NCBI GenBank assembly: GCA_003671025.1
Contig: QWPW01000009.1
Coordinates: 28,416-92,415 of the forward strand
Origin: Planctomycetota bacterium
GTDB taxonomy: Bacteria; Planctomycetota; Phycisphaerae; Phycisphaerales; SM1A02
Reading direction: 5' to 3'
Length of the DNA stretch: 64,000 bases
In this document: positions 32,831-41,276 of the stretch, one piece after another
Numbering within the stretch: the stretch's first letter is position 1
Layout of the letters: each line of letters begins with the position of its first letter
Position numbers and translations under genes: made by a program
Notes under the pieces: generated by a model
What the model was told of the DNA's origin: nothing
Database searches by the model: none
Seen by the model: only the letters and a program-made list of their open reading frames with translations

Positions 32831-33978
32831 CCGTCAACCTCGAAACCAGCCGCGATCAACGCGTCGCGCGTGAACTGCAGCTCTTTCGCGATTCCTGCGG
32901 CGAGATCGCGTTCGCGCAGATGCGGCGGCAACACGCTCCACGCGTAGGTTTCGACTTCAAAGCATGGCGGGTCAATGTGTGAAGCCGCAAGCAGCGCGGA
33001 AGGAATCTCTTTCGAAGTCGTTCCCAATCGACCGATCGATTCGAGATACACAGGCACATGAAAGTGCGTGCGCCAGAAACCATCGAGCATTGCATCGAGC
33101 GCGAGATCGAGGTCGCTAAAGAACCGCGCGCGTCCCGAGCCTTCCAACACACACGTTTGATGGAGGTAACGCGCTTCGGCGAATTGCGCGAGCTCAGCGA
33201 TTTCTTTGGGCGCGCCGTGACACGCAAGCGCGCTCGAAACTTGGACCTTGCCCACGCGAATGCCATGGCGCGCATAGAGCGCGAGCGCTTCGTCTTGCTC
33301 TTCAAACATCACGGCGCTGTGGCAAATGTCGTGACACACACCAAGGTGCGCGCGAGTTTCGTCGCTGCTGAAACACTGATCAAACAGCGCAACGACATGT
33401 TCGGCGCGATCAAGCATGCAACCCGGCTCAGGTTCGAGATCAACCGTGATGCGCACACCAGTGGTGTCCTCGAGCTGTGCGAGCTTGCTTGCGATCCATT
33501 CAAGTTGCGAGGTCGCTAATCCCGCACTGGCGCCGCAACCTTCGTCGGTGAAGTCGGCGCGCCAACCGATAGGAAGCGTCGAGATTGAAGCAGTGGGTGT
33601 TCCGGGCTCGACGAGTGCGACGAGAATTTTCGCGAGATCCAATGTGTACAGCGATCGATTGGGATCGGCCCAGTGTGGGTGATACACGCGGGTCTTCACG
33701 GTCTCGCCGTGAAAGTCGCCGTAGGGAAATCCATTGATGGTGCGCACCGCGAGATTGCGTGATTCGAGCCAATCGCGAAAGCGCGCGATGCCATCGGTCT
33801 CGGTGAGCAACTCGCGCGCACTCTGCGCCGAGAGCCACAGTCCCAATCCCAACATCGTGTTGGGGCAGGCGAGTTCGCGCACGCGTGTTGCATGTTGCTC
33901 GAGCATCGCCTTCGTGCGCGCCAGCGTGTCGCCGGGATGAACATTGGTGCAGTAAGCAAGTGCGGCGCGCGGTTTCAT
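32827..33978 (-). CDS. eboE: EboE-type TIM-barrel metabolite-traffic protein
   Basis: The 383-residue protein starts with the EboE hallmark ALAYCTNVHPGDT and has xylose isomerase-like TIM-barrel segments: LTINGFPYGDFHGETVK-like TINGFPYGDFHG, SISTLPIGWRAD, VDLEPEPGCML with Glu ligands, GVCHDICHSAVMF and VQVSSAL. The metal-binding Glu/Asp/His layout is retained, so a sugar-phosphate isomerase-like or binding role is plausible. ATG at 33978 is used. It diverges from the DUF3500 gene with 29 nt between start codons and is followed by eboC. Confidence 0.88.
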   Translation of the reverse strand: MKPRAALAYCTNVHPGDTLARTKAMLEQHATRVRELACPNTMLGLGLWLSAQSARELLTETDGIARFRDWLESRNLAVRTINGFPYGDFHGETVKTRVYHPHWADPNRSLYTLDLAKILVALVEPGTPTASISTLPIGWRADFTDEGCGASAGLATSQLEWIASKLAQLEDTTGVRITVDLEPEPGCMLDRAEHVVALFDQCFSSDETRAHLGVCHDICHSAVMFEEQDEALALYARHGIRVGKVQVSSALACHGAPKEIAELAQFAEARYLHQTCVLEGSGRARFFSDLDLALDAMLDGFWRTHFHVPVYLESIGRLGTTSKEIPSALLAASHIDPPCFEVETYAWSVLPPHLRERDLAAGIAKELQFTRDALIAAGFEVDG

Positions 33979-34007
33979 CACCGCTCCATTGTGGCAGAGT
34001 TCATGCC

Positions 34008-35111
34008 ATGATTGGCGCTATGAACTCTGTAAACGCTCTCGTGACTCGATCACTCGTTGCTGGTCCACTCGTGGCGCTTTCCCTCGCAGCGGTCGCGCCG
34101 CTTGAATTGAGCGGATGTTCCACAGGACAATCTGCGCCCACTCAAATCACGTCCGCGAGCAGCAGCGCGGACAAGCGCACAGAGGCATGTCGCGCATACG
34201 TGCAAACACTCTCCGACTCCGAGAAAAATAGGGGTTTGCGACCACTCACCGATGGCGAGCGCACACAATGGATTTTCGTGCGCGGCGATCGCCCGGGACT
34301 TTTTCTGCGTGACATGGATGCAGCAACGCGCGCGGCGGCGCTTGAGTTTGTCGACTCGCTTCTCTCCGCCGCGGGGCAAGAACAGTGGCGACTAATTCGG
34401 GTGATCGAGACCATCAACGGGAAAAACGAGAAGGATGCCGGCGTCACTCCACCAAGTTTCGGCGACGACCTTTACACGATGATGCTCTTCGCTTCGCCTG
34501 ACGCAGACGCGTGGGCGGTGCAGTTTGAAGGTCATCACTTTGTGCTCAATGTCGCGAGTGTTCATGGAGTGGTGACGGTCACGCCTGCGTTCACTGGTGC
34601 GTCCCCCGTCGCGGTCTCGAGCGGAGTTGATGTGGGCAAGCGTCCGCTAGGAGCAGCGGTCAACGCCGCGTTTCAACTGGCAAATTCATTGACTGTGAAT
34701 CAGCGCGCGACTGCGCGAATTCTCGATGGAACTCCTGCAGATGTGTTGTTCGCGGTTGGTTCCGACGCGAAGAAGCCCGACATGCGCGGCGTGAATCGAC
34801 GCGACATGACCGCAGCGCAACAAGAGCTCGTCGACAAACTGCTGGCCTCGCACGCAGGCTTGCTCGCGGAGGAAGTCGTCAACGCACAACTGCGTCAATG
34901 GCGCGAGGAGTTCAACGGCGAGTTGACCTTCGCTTTCGTGGGCGACACTGATTTGAACAAAGCGCACTACTACCGCTTGACCTCGCCGTGCTTCACCATC
35001 GAGTACGACTGCACCAATGGCGATGCGAATCACGTGCACTGCGTGTGGAGCGATCCGAGCAACAATTTCGGCGGCGATGCGCTGCGCGAGCATTTGCACT
35101 CGGCGCACTGA
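34008..35111 (+). CDS. DUF3500-family lipoprotein
   Basis: The 367-residue protein has a lipoprotein-type signal (SLVAGPLVALSLAAVAPLELSGC) and then the DUF3500 pattern: LRPLTDGERTQWIFV, RPGLFLRDM, AALEFVDSLLSAAGQEQW, WAVQFEGHHFVLN, VTPAFTGASPV and the end FTIEYDC…HVHCVWSDPSNNFGGDALREHL. The family is widespread in bacteria and fungi and has no known activity. It is the only gene in this stretch read rightwards and so interrupts the ebo transcript. It is a periplasmic or membrane-tethered protein; an ebo link is possible only by location. Confidence 0.88.
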   Translation: MIGAMNSVNALVTRSLVAGPLVALSLAAVAPLELSGCSTGQSAPTQITSASSSADKRTEACRAYVQTLSDSEKNRGLRPLTDGERTQWIFVRGDRPGLFLRDMDAATRAAALEFVDSLLSAAGQEQWRLIRVIETINGKNEKDAGVTPPSFGDDLYTMMLFASPDADAWAVQFEGHHFVLNVASVHGVVTVTPAFTGASPVAVSSGVDVGKRPLGAAVNAAFQLANSLTVNQRATARILDGTPADVLFAVGSDAKKPDMRGVNRRDMTAAQQELVDKLLASHAGLLAEEVVNAQLRQWREEFNGELTFAFVGDTDLNKAHYYRLTSPCFTIEYDCTNGDANHVHCVWSDPSNNFGGDALREHLHSAH

Positions 35112-35147
35112 AACACGCTTGTTTTGCGGGCATTCGCGGAGAATCGA

Positions 35148-35804
35148 TCAGCGCGCGGCGTCGACCAGTTGCCGGACCACATCAAGTCCTGTGGCCGCTG
35201 CTTCAGTGCGTTCGGGATGCCACTGCACGCCGACATAGAAGCGTCGCGCGGGATCGATGATGCCCTCGATGATGCCGTCATCGGAGCGCGCAATGATTGC
35301 AAACGTGGGCGCGTCGGCCAGTGCTTGATGATGCCACGAGCGCACGGTGCCCGAAGAGAGCAGCGATCCGCGCTCCGCTTCGACATCGTGAATCGCATCG
35401 AGTCGATGACGCTCGGCGTTAGGAATCACATCCGCAAGATGTTGAATGAGGGTGGCTCCGCGGTGCACGCCCATCATTTGCATGCCGAGGCAAATGCCCA
35501 GCACGGGTTTGTTGGGTTGCCCATCGAGTTGCTTGAGCAACGCAAACTCCGCAGCTTGACGATCAGCGTGCATGCACTCTGCCTGCGCATGCAAGGCGAT
35601 GCCGAACTGAGTGACATCAATGTCATCGCCACCAGTCATGATCACGCCATCGACGCGATCAAGCATCGCGGCACGCAGGTCGGCGCGTGGCGGAAGAATC
35701 ACGGGAATCCCGCCCGCGGCGTCGACCATATCGAGATAGGTGTGGCGCAATCGTGCGTAGCCGTCAACGAAGTCAGCAGTCAGTCCAATGAGCGGTCGAG
35801 TCAT
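35148..35804 (-). CDS. class I glutamine amidotransferase (gamma-glutamyl-GABA hydrolase-like)
   Basis: The 218-residue protein has the class I glutaminase triad: Cys in LGICLGMQMM, and His and Glu in VGVQWHPERT. The N-terminal RPLIGLTADFVDGYARL and GVIMTGGDDIDVTQFG fit the PuuD/peptidase C26 group, which cleaves gamma-glutamyl amides. It is a single-domain enzyme in the cytoplasm. It lies between eboB (20 nt upstream) and the opposite-strand DUF3500 gene, so it is probably co-transcribed with eboB. An activity on an amidated ebo intermediate is inference. ATG at 35804. Confidence 0.9.
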   Translation of the reverse strand: MTRPLIGLTADFVDGYARLRHTYLDMVDAAGGIPVILPPRADLRAAMLDRVDGVIMTGGDDIDVTQFGIALHAQAECMHADRQAAEFALLKQLDGQPNKPVLGICLGMQMMGVHRGATLIQHLADVIPNAERHRLDAIHDVEAERGSLLSSGTVRSWHHQALADAPTFAIIARSDDGIIEGIIDPARRFYVGVQWHPERTEAAATGLDVVRQLVDAAR

Positions 35805-35824
35805 GCGGGGATCCAAAGAAAATA

Positions 35825-36625
35825 TCAAGCGATGCGAAACTTTCCAGACTGCGAGAGGAACGCTAGAGGATTGTCGAAGCTGACTTTCTTCACGCTCTCG
35901 AGTGAGTGGCCGCGCGACTTCATTTCCACTTGCGCTTTGGGCACGGCGAGCGGATCGCTCTGTCCCCAGTCGCCCGCAGAATTGATCCAAATCCGCTCAG
36001 TTCCGTGCATTTCGAAGATGTCGACGGCGCGTTGCGGCGTGACTTTGGTGTCGGGATAGAGCGTCATTCCCGCCCAGAATCCGCGATCAAGCACATGACG
36101 CACGGTGTGTTCTTCGACGTGATCAATCAGCACGCGACCAGGATCAAGCCGCGCATGATTGCGAATCGCGTCCATGATCAAGATGGTGCCCTTGAGTTTG
36201 TCTTCGAGATGCGGGGTATGCACCAACACCATCAGGTTGTGTTCGGCGGCGAGCGCGAGATGCGCGTCGAGAATCTCGAGTTCGTTGCGCGAGTTCTTGT
36301 TGAGCCCGATCTCGCCAATGCCCAGCACACTCTCACACTTGAGGAACTGCGGGATGAGCGCAATCACCTCGCGCGCAAACACGGGGTCTTCCGCCTCTTT
36401 GGGATTGATGCACAACCACGTGTGATGACGGATTCCGTACTGCGCGGCGCGCTTGGGCTCGAAGTCGGTCAGCTGACGGAAGTAATCGAAGAACCCTTGC
36501 GGACTGCTGCGGTCGTAGCCCGCCCAAAACGCGGGCTCAGTGATGGCGACGCAACCCGCGAGCGCCATCCGTTGATAGTCATCGGTCGTGCGTGAAACCA
36601 TGTGCACATGAGGATCGATGTACAT
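35825..36625 (-). CDS. eboB: EboB-type TatD-family metal-dependent hydrolase
   Basis: The 266-residue protein begins MYIDPHVHMVSRT, the HxH metal motif of TatD-like hydrolases. Further ligands are in GIGEIGLNKNSRNE (Glu), MVLVHTPHL (His), VLIDHVEEHTV (His) and INSAGDWG (Asp). In the ebo model EboB is the TatD-like protein. Its start lies one nt past the stop of the small gene upstream, so the two are coupled. The N-terminal metal site is intact. Confidence 0.88.
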   Translation of the reverse strand: MYIDPHVHMVSRTTDDYQRMALAGCVAITEPAFWAGYDRSSPQGFFDYFRQLTDFEPKRAAQYGIRHHTWLCINPKEAEDPVFAREVIALIPQFLKCESVLGIGEIGLNKNSRNELEILDAHLALAAEHNLMVLVHTPHLEDKLKGTILIMDAIRNHARLDPGRVLIDHVEEHTVRHVLDRGFWAGMTLYPDTKVTPQRAVDIFEMHGTERIWINSAGDWGQSDPLAVPKAQVEMKSRGHSLESVKKVSFDNPLAFLSQSGKFRIA

Positions 36626-36626
36626 G

Positions 36627-36950
36627 TCAGGCCTGTGCCTTTGGGTTTTGATTCATCAGGAGATTCGCGGCGCACGCGCCGGTCGCGCCTTTGGTGGGCG
36701 CATGATTGATGGGAGTGGTCGTGAGATCAGAGAGCAACTCAAGCATGCGACGCGCGCGTTCTGGTTTGCCATCGAGCAACACCACCGCGCACGCCTCGAG
36801 CGCTTTCACGCGAAAGTCATCCGCACCTTCGCCGTGCGCGCGTTGCACGCGATCGAAAAACGAGGCGAGGTCGAGCATCTTGGCGCGATGCTCGAGGAAG
36901 TAGCGATCGACGACCGCGCGCGGAGAGAGTGGAGGGGGCGTGCCAGGCAT
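36627..36950 (-). CDS. small helical protein between eboD and eboB
   Basis: The 107-residue protein is mostly alpha helical: PRAVVDRYFLEHRAKMLDLASFFDRVQRAHG, KALEACAVVLLDGKPERARRMLELLSDL, and a tail TKGATGACAANLLMNQNPK. No signal peptide or membrane helix. It sits where eboA would be expected, but EboA proteins are about twice this length and I cannot match it to that family. It ends one nt before eboB starts. ATG at 36950 is used because the upstream 9 codons are weak. Confidence 0.7.
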   Translation of the reverse strand: MPGTPPPLSPRAVVDRYFLEHRAKMLDLASFFDRVQRAHGEGADDFRVKALEACAVVLLDGKPERARRMLELLSDLTTTPINHAPTKGATGACAANLLMNQNPKAQA

Positions 36951-37110
36951 AACGCGCATCCTAGATTGTCGGCGCAATGGAACGCGTCAAGCGAATCTCT
37001 TCATCGCACACGCGAAAGGCAATCCTGTGCGCTCGATCAAGACCAATGAAAACCGCGATGAAACGCGGTGTTTTTCGCAGTTTTCAGGCGCAGGCGTTCA
37101 GTCGTACGGG

Positions 37111-38268
37111 TTAGCCGAGTTCAGCGGCTGCTTGGCGCATCAGGTTCGCATCGACGGCGTGGACTTCGAATCCGTGCCCGATTGATTTGAGCATGGTGAT
37201 GGTGAGCGTTCCACCGAGGTGCTCGCGGAACTCATCGAGACCTTGCAACAGCGCATCACTGTTGGCCAGCAGCGCGTGATGCATGGGAAGTTGCAGGCGC
37301 TCGAGACACGATTGCACGCGGGCGAAATCAGCGTCACTCAACCATCCGCACAAGTTGGAGTAGCGACAGTCAAGCAACAACCCGAGCGCGACAGCGTCGC
37401 CGTGCGAGATCGCGTAGCCGCTGAGCGATTCCAAGCGATGCGCGGCCCAATGGCCAAAGTCGAGCGGACGCGCTTCGTGACACTCGAAGGGATCGCCGCC
37501 TTGCACGATGTGGTTGAGATGCAGCGCTGCAGAGCGGCGAATGACTTCGTTCGAAACTGCGGGCTCACGTGCGGCAATTGCCTGCGCGTGATGTTCGATG
37601 AATTCAAACAGCGTCGGATCCTTGAGCAGCGCAATCTTGACTGCCTCGCTAAAACCCGCGCGAAACACGCTGTCACAGAGCGTCGTGAGGAGCGACTCAT
37701 CGCACAACACCGCATAAGGAACCGCGAACGAGCCCACAAAGTTCTTCTTACCGAAGCGATTGATTCCGTTCTTCACGCCCATCGCCGCGTCGTCTTGCGC
37801 GAGCACCGTGCTGGGCACGCGAACCAACCGCACTCCGCGATGCGCAGTCGCTGCGCCGTAGCCAACGGCATCGAGCATCGCCCCGCCGCCCACCGCGATG
37901 ACGAAACTCTTGCGACAGATGCGATGACGATCAACAAGATTGATGACGTGATCGGTCAGCCGCGTGTCTTGCTTGCACGCTTCACCGCCGGACACGATTA
38001 CCACGTCCATCAGCGTGGGCATTGTTGGCGCATGTGCCGCGAAATACCCGCGAATCATGCCGTCGAAACCAACGTGAGTTTGTGCGACACCTTCATCGAC
38101 AATCACGATCGCGCGCCGCGCGCACACATCACCGTCGCTGGTCAACGCTTGCTGCAGCGCAGGATTCGCCGCAGCAAACACGCCCTTGGTGAAGCGCACG
38201 CGGTGCGTGAAACCAAGCGTCACCGCGCTGTCGAGAGTGAGATCATGATTGTGATCAGGTGCGGACAT
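37111..38268 (-). CDS. eboD: EboD-type sugar-phosphate cyclase (3-dehydroquinate synthase-like)
   Basis: The 385-residue protein has the NAD-binding signature KSFVIAVGGGAMLDAVGYGAATAHRGV and VPSTVLAQDDAAMGVKNGIN, and the zinc/substrate residues in GFSEAVKIALLKD, FGHWAAHRLE and AISHGDAVALGLLL. These fit the sugar-phosphate cyclase family of DHQ synthase, EVS and DOI synthase. It is not a housekeeping AroB because it is within an ebo cluster and its active-site strand is diverged. By ebo precedent it would form a cyclitol such as an epi-valiolone from sedoheptulose 7-phosphate. ATG at 38268. Confidence 0.88.
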   Translation of the reverse strand: MSAPDHNHDLTLDSAVTLGFTHRVRFTKGVFAAANPALQQALTSDGDVCARRAIVIVDEGVAQTHVGFDGMIRGYFAAHAPTMPTLMDVVIVSGGEACKQDTRLTDHVINLVDRHRICRKSFVIAVGGGAMLDAVGYGAATAHRGVRLVRVPSTVLAQDDAAMGVKNGINRFGKKNFVGSFAVPYAVLCDESLLTTLCDSVFRAGFSEAVKIALLKDPTLFEFIEHHAQAIAAREPAVSNEVIRRSAALHLNHIVQGGDPFECHEARPLDFGHWAAHRLESLSGYAISHGDAVALGLLLDCRYSNLCGWLSDADFARVQSCLERLQLPMHHALLANSDALLQGLDEFREHLGGTLTITMLKSIGHGFEVHAVDANLMRQAAAELG

Positions 38269-38566
38269 CAGAGAGTCGCGTACAGGTGTTTCGGCGCAGA
38301 AGGAGCGAAAGAGTAGTCGTTCGCGCGGCGGATTGTTCGTGCGTCGGTGGGCAAAGTGGGTGCATGGTTGTGCTCTCGTGTTTCGCCGCCAAAGCAAAAT
38401 CAGCGTTGATGAATGCAGCGGGAATCACCGCGCGGAATGCCGCATAAAAACGAAATCGCTCTGGTCACGGCATGAGCACCAGAGCGATTTCAACCAGAGG
38501 ATGTGGGGGGCGTCACACTCTGGACTGCGCGCCTACACAGCGCGCAGATTTGATCTTTTTCGCGCT
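38269..38566. other. 298-bp intergenic region
   Basis: It contains the leftward terminator (38445-38491) of the HtrA-like gene and the upstream region of eboD. No coding frame is convincing. Confidence 0.55.
38445..38491 (-). terminator. intrinsic terminator of the HtrA-like gene
   Basis: On the minus strand gaaatcgctctggt pairs with accagagcgatttc (stem of 14, 38452-38465 with 38478-38491) and is followed by GTTTTTATG. It lies ~75 nt after the HtrA-like stop codon. Confidence 0.85.
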
Positions 38567-40099
38567 TTACTTCGCGCGTGATTTGGTGTCCGACGGTTGT
38601 TTTGCAGGGCGAATCAAGAGGAATCGCGCGCGTCCATCACGCTCGACGAGTGCAGGAATCGATGCTCCCTCTCTGAAGGCATCGAGTGCTGCATTGATCT
38701 CGTCGAGCGTGTGGACCGGGCGCTTGCCGATGCGACGAATCACATCGCCAGGCTTGATGCCTGCTCTACAAGCGCGTCCCTCTTCCTCGACGCGCCCAAC
38801 CACGAGCGCGCCGTCCTCCGCCGTCATGCCGAGGTTCGCCGCATCTGCTGCGGTGAGTTCCTCGAGTTCGATTCCCAGCACACTCAAGTGCGAGGTTGGT
38901 TTGTTGTATTGCTGTTCAAACGCCGAGGAATTTGCATCTTTTCGCTCGGTCAAGGTTGCGTGGATGGTGCGCTCACGACCGTCGCGCATCGAAACAATTT
39001 CGATGGCCGCGCCGGGCTTGCTCTCTCCGATAGAGGCCAGCAGTTCTCCGGGCGAGCGGACTTTTTGTCCAGCGATTCCAAGGATGAGATCACCAGCTTC
39101 AAGTCCAGCGTGATCTGCAGGCGAGCCATGCGCAACACTACTCACGATCACACCGTTGTTCGAATTTGCGCCGAGGCTTGTGGCGAGTTCGTGATCGATC
39201 GGTTGCACGCTCACGCCAAGCCAACCGCGTTTCACGCGACCGTCGGCGATGATTGATTCGACCACGCGTCGGGCCACTGCACTGGGAACCGCGAAGCCGA
39301 TGCCGTCGTTGCCACCAGACTTACTGGAGATCGATGAGTTGATGCCGATGATTTCGCCATCAAGATTTGCCAGCGGTCCACCAGAGTTTCCCGGATTGAT
39401 GGCCGCGTCCGTTTGGATGTAATTCTCGAACGTCGCCATGCCAACATCGCTGCGTCCTTTTGCACTGACGATGCCTGCGGTGACTGTGTGTTCAAGACCA
39501 AAGGGCGCGCCGATGGCCACGACCCAATCGCCGACTTCAAGCGCTGCACTCTCACCAAACACCGCAGGAATAAGGTCTTTTGCGTCGGTGTGCAGCACTG
39601 CGATGTCGGTGCCAGGATCGAGTCCCACCACCGTTGCGCTGGCAGTGCGTCCATCGCTGAAGACAATTTCGATTTCCTCCGCGTCGGCGACAACGTGGTT
39701 CGCGGTGACGATGTAACCGTCGCGCGAAATCACCGCACCGGTTCCAGTTCCGCGCGCCTCTTGCTGCGGCGGAGCTTGCATCTGCGGCATCATGCGTGGA
39801 TCCATCAAACGTGGATCCATCATCTGCGGAGGCATCTGCATCTGCGCGGGCGCTGTAGCGCGGGACTTCGTGTTGATGGTGACGACGCTCGGCGCGAGTG
39901 TGCGCGCCGCGCCACGAAATGCTGTGGAAAGCGAACGTGCATCGCTCTGCGCTTGCGACGCATTCGTCGCGGCGCGTGCGACACCGTCTGCCGCAGTGGA
40001 GGCGAATATTGGCGTGACCGCGATCGAAGCGATTAGTGCCGCGAGAAGTGCATTGCGGCGAAGCGAGTTCTTGCGAGTGTCGGAAGAGAGATGTGACAT
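38567..40099 (-). CDS. degP: DegP/HtrA-type serine protease with two PDZ domains
   Basis: The 510-residue exported protease has an N-terminal signal (RRNALLAALIASIAVTPIFAS), the trypsin-like domain with His in VTANHVVADAEE, Asp in PGTDIAVLHTD and Ser in INPGNSGGPLAN, then PDZ1 (VKRGWLGVSVQPI, PADHAGLEAGDLILGI) and PDZ2 (SVLGIELEELT, ACRAGIKPGDVIRRIG). It degrades misfolded envelope proteins. Residues 87-110 form an odd Met/Pro-rich segment (8 Met in 24 residues) before the catalytic domain. ATG at 40099 is used because it begins the signal peptide; the upstream frame is unsupported. Confidence 0.94.
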   Translation of the reverse strand: MSHLSSDTRKNSLRRNALLAALIASIAVTPIFASTAADGVARAATNASQAQSDARSLSTAFRGAARTLAPSVVTINTKSRATAPAQMQMPPQMMDPRLMDPRMMPQMQAPPQQEARGTGTGAVISRDGYIVTANHVVADAEEIEIVFSDGRTASATVVGLDPGTDIAVLHTDAKDLIPAVFGESAALEVGDWVVAIGAPFGLEHTVTAGIVSAKGRSDVGMATFENYIQTDAAINPGNSGGPLANLDGEIIGINSSISSKSGGNDGIGFAVPSAVARRVVESIIADGRVKRGWLGVSVQPIDHELATSLGANSNNGVIVSSVAHGSPADHAGLEAGDLILGIAGQKVRSPGELLASIGESKPGAAIEIVSMRDGRERTIHATLTERKDANSSAFEQQYNKPTSHLSVLGIELEELTAADAANLGMTAEDGALVVGRVEEEGRACRAGIKPGDVIRRIGKRPVHTLDEINAALDAFREGASIPALVERDGRARFLLIRPAKQPSDTKSRAK

Positions 40100-40399
40100 G
40101 TGAGCTTCCCTTTCTGTCACGGCACGATTGGCACGCACAGAGGTGGTCGGTGTGCGTGTCCACGAACATGCGAAACGCGCATGTGCGAGAGAGACTTGTG
40201 CCGTGAGTTGTGCGTGATTCGTTTCAGCCCGCAGTTCCAACTCTCCGTCTGACGGACGGAGCGGCGCGCGCTTGACAGGCGTTGCTACGACCGCCGCGGG
40301 CGTGAGTTCACAGCAGCTGAAACTTTTTGCACCAGCCGTCGCCGAAGGTCACGAAATCAGGTTGTCGGACAAGGCCCGCTAAGGGCGCCACGTCACGTT
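40100..40399. other. 300-bp leader/intergenic region
   Basis: It separates the SPOUT methyltransferase gene from the HtrA-like gene on the same strand. A 7-bp hairpin (ctccgtc 40243-40249 with gacggag 40255-40261) lies near the middle. No coding frame is convincing. Confidence 0.5.
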
Positions 40400-41224
40400 T
40401 TACCCGCGAATTCCCTGCGAAAACCGCTCAAGCGCGATCGCAGCACTCACCGCGACATTGAGGCTATCCACCCCTGCGGCCATAGGAATGCGCACGACAT
40501 GTTGGGCGATAGCGCGCACTTCCGGACACACACCGTCCGACTCATTGCCCACCACGATGGCCACCCGCGCAGGCGGCGTGATGGTCTGCAGCGGAACCGA
40601 AGACTGGATCGCCGTCGCAATCAACGTGAGCTCAAAGCGCGCGCAGAACTCCGCGAGATCATGCGGCCAATTGCTTGCGCGAATCGACGGAACTTTCAGT
40701 GCGTTCCCTGTCGAAACGCGCAGACTCTTGCGGTACAGCGGATCGTGACAGGTGGGACTGAGCAACACCGCATCCACAGCAAACGCAGCACTGATGCGAA
40801 AGAGCTGTCCGATGTTGTCGATGTTGTTGATGTCATCGGCGACGAGCACCGTGCGTGGCGGCGTCGTGGGCATGTAGTCGCGCAACGCGATGGGCTCGAA
40901 GGGCGCGCGTTGACCAACGGCGAGCACTCCGCGATGGAGGTCGATGCCGGTGAGCTCCTCGATGGTCGCGTCACTGGCGGTGTAGAGAATCGCCGCGCAT
41001 TCAGCATTTTGCAGCAATTCGCGCACGCGCTCGAGCATGCGCGCGCTCGCGAGCACCGAGACGATCGCGTCGCTCCGTGTGAGCATCGCTTGCAACACGA
41101 CCATGGTCTCACCGATGAAGACGCCCTCGCGCGCGCTGAGGTCGCGCTCGCGAATGTCGCGATAGAACGCGACTCGTGGATCAGTCGCACAGTCGATGTG
41201 AATAGCGTCAAGCACGAGCGACAT
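40400..41224 (-). CDS. SPOUT-family (TrmH/SpoU) RNA methyltransferase
   Basis: The 274-residue protein has the three SPOUT motifs: motif 1 NIDNIGQLFRISAAF, motif 2 VAIVVGNESDGVC, motif 3 VRIPMAAGVDSLNVAVSAAIAL, which form the knotted SAM site. An N-terminal substrate-binding region (FIGETMVVLQAMLTRSDAI) resembles RlmB/TrmH proteins. Target is a 2'-O-ribose in tRNA or rRNA; which one is not decidable. ATG at 41224 is used. It diverges from mgtE. Confidence 0.9.
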   Translation of the reverse strand: MSLVLDAIHIDCATDPRVAFYRDIRERDLSAREGVFIGETMVVLQAMLTRSDAIVSVLASARMLERVRELLQNAECAAILYTASDATIEELTGIDLHRGVLAVGQRAPFEPIALRDYMPTTPPRTVLVADDINNIDNIGQLFRISAAFAVDAVLLSPTCHDPLYRKSLRVSTGNALKVPSIRASNWPHDLAEFCARFELTLIATAIQSSVPLQTITPPARVAIVVGNESDGVCPEVRAIAQHVVRIPMAAGVDSLNVAVSAAIALERFSQGIRG

Positions 41225-41276
41225 TGTTGTGGTTTTCGTGCGGCGGCGCATCGTGCATGCCCGTTACACTCGGCTC

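Noticed and set aside
36627..36950. Calling the small helical gene eboA.
   Set aside because: Position fits but length is about half and no sequence match could be made.
37111..38268. Housekeeping aroB for the cyclase gene.
   Set aside because: It lies among ebo genes with no shikimate neighbours; the ebo context favours EboD, though sequence alone cannot exclude AroB.
40272..40277. TTGACA as a -35 promoter element.
   Set aside because: It is on the + strand with no -10 element at 16-18 nt, and no rightward gene follows.
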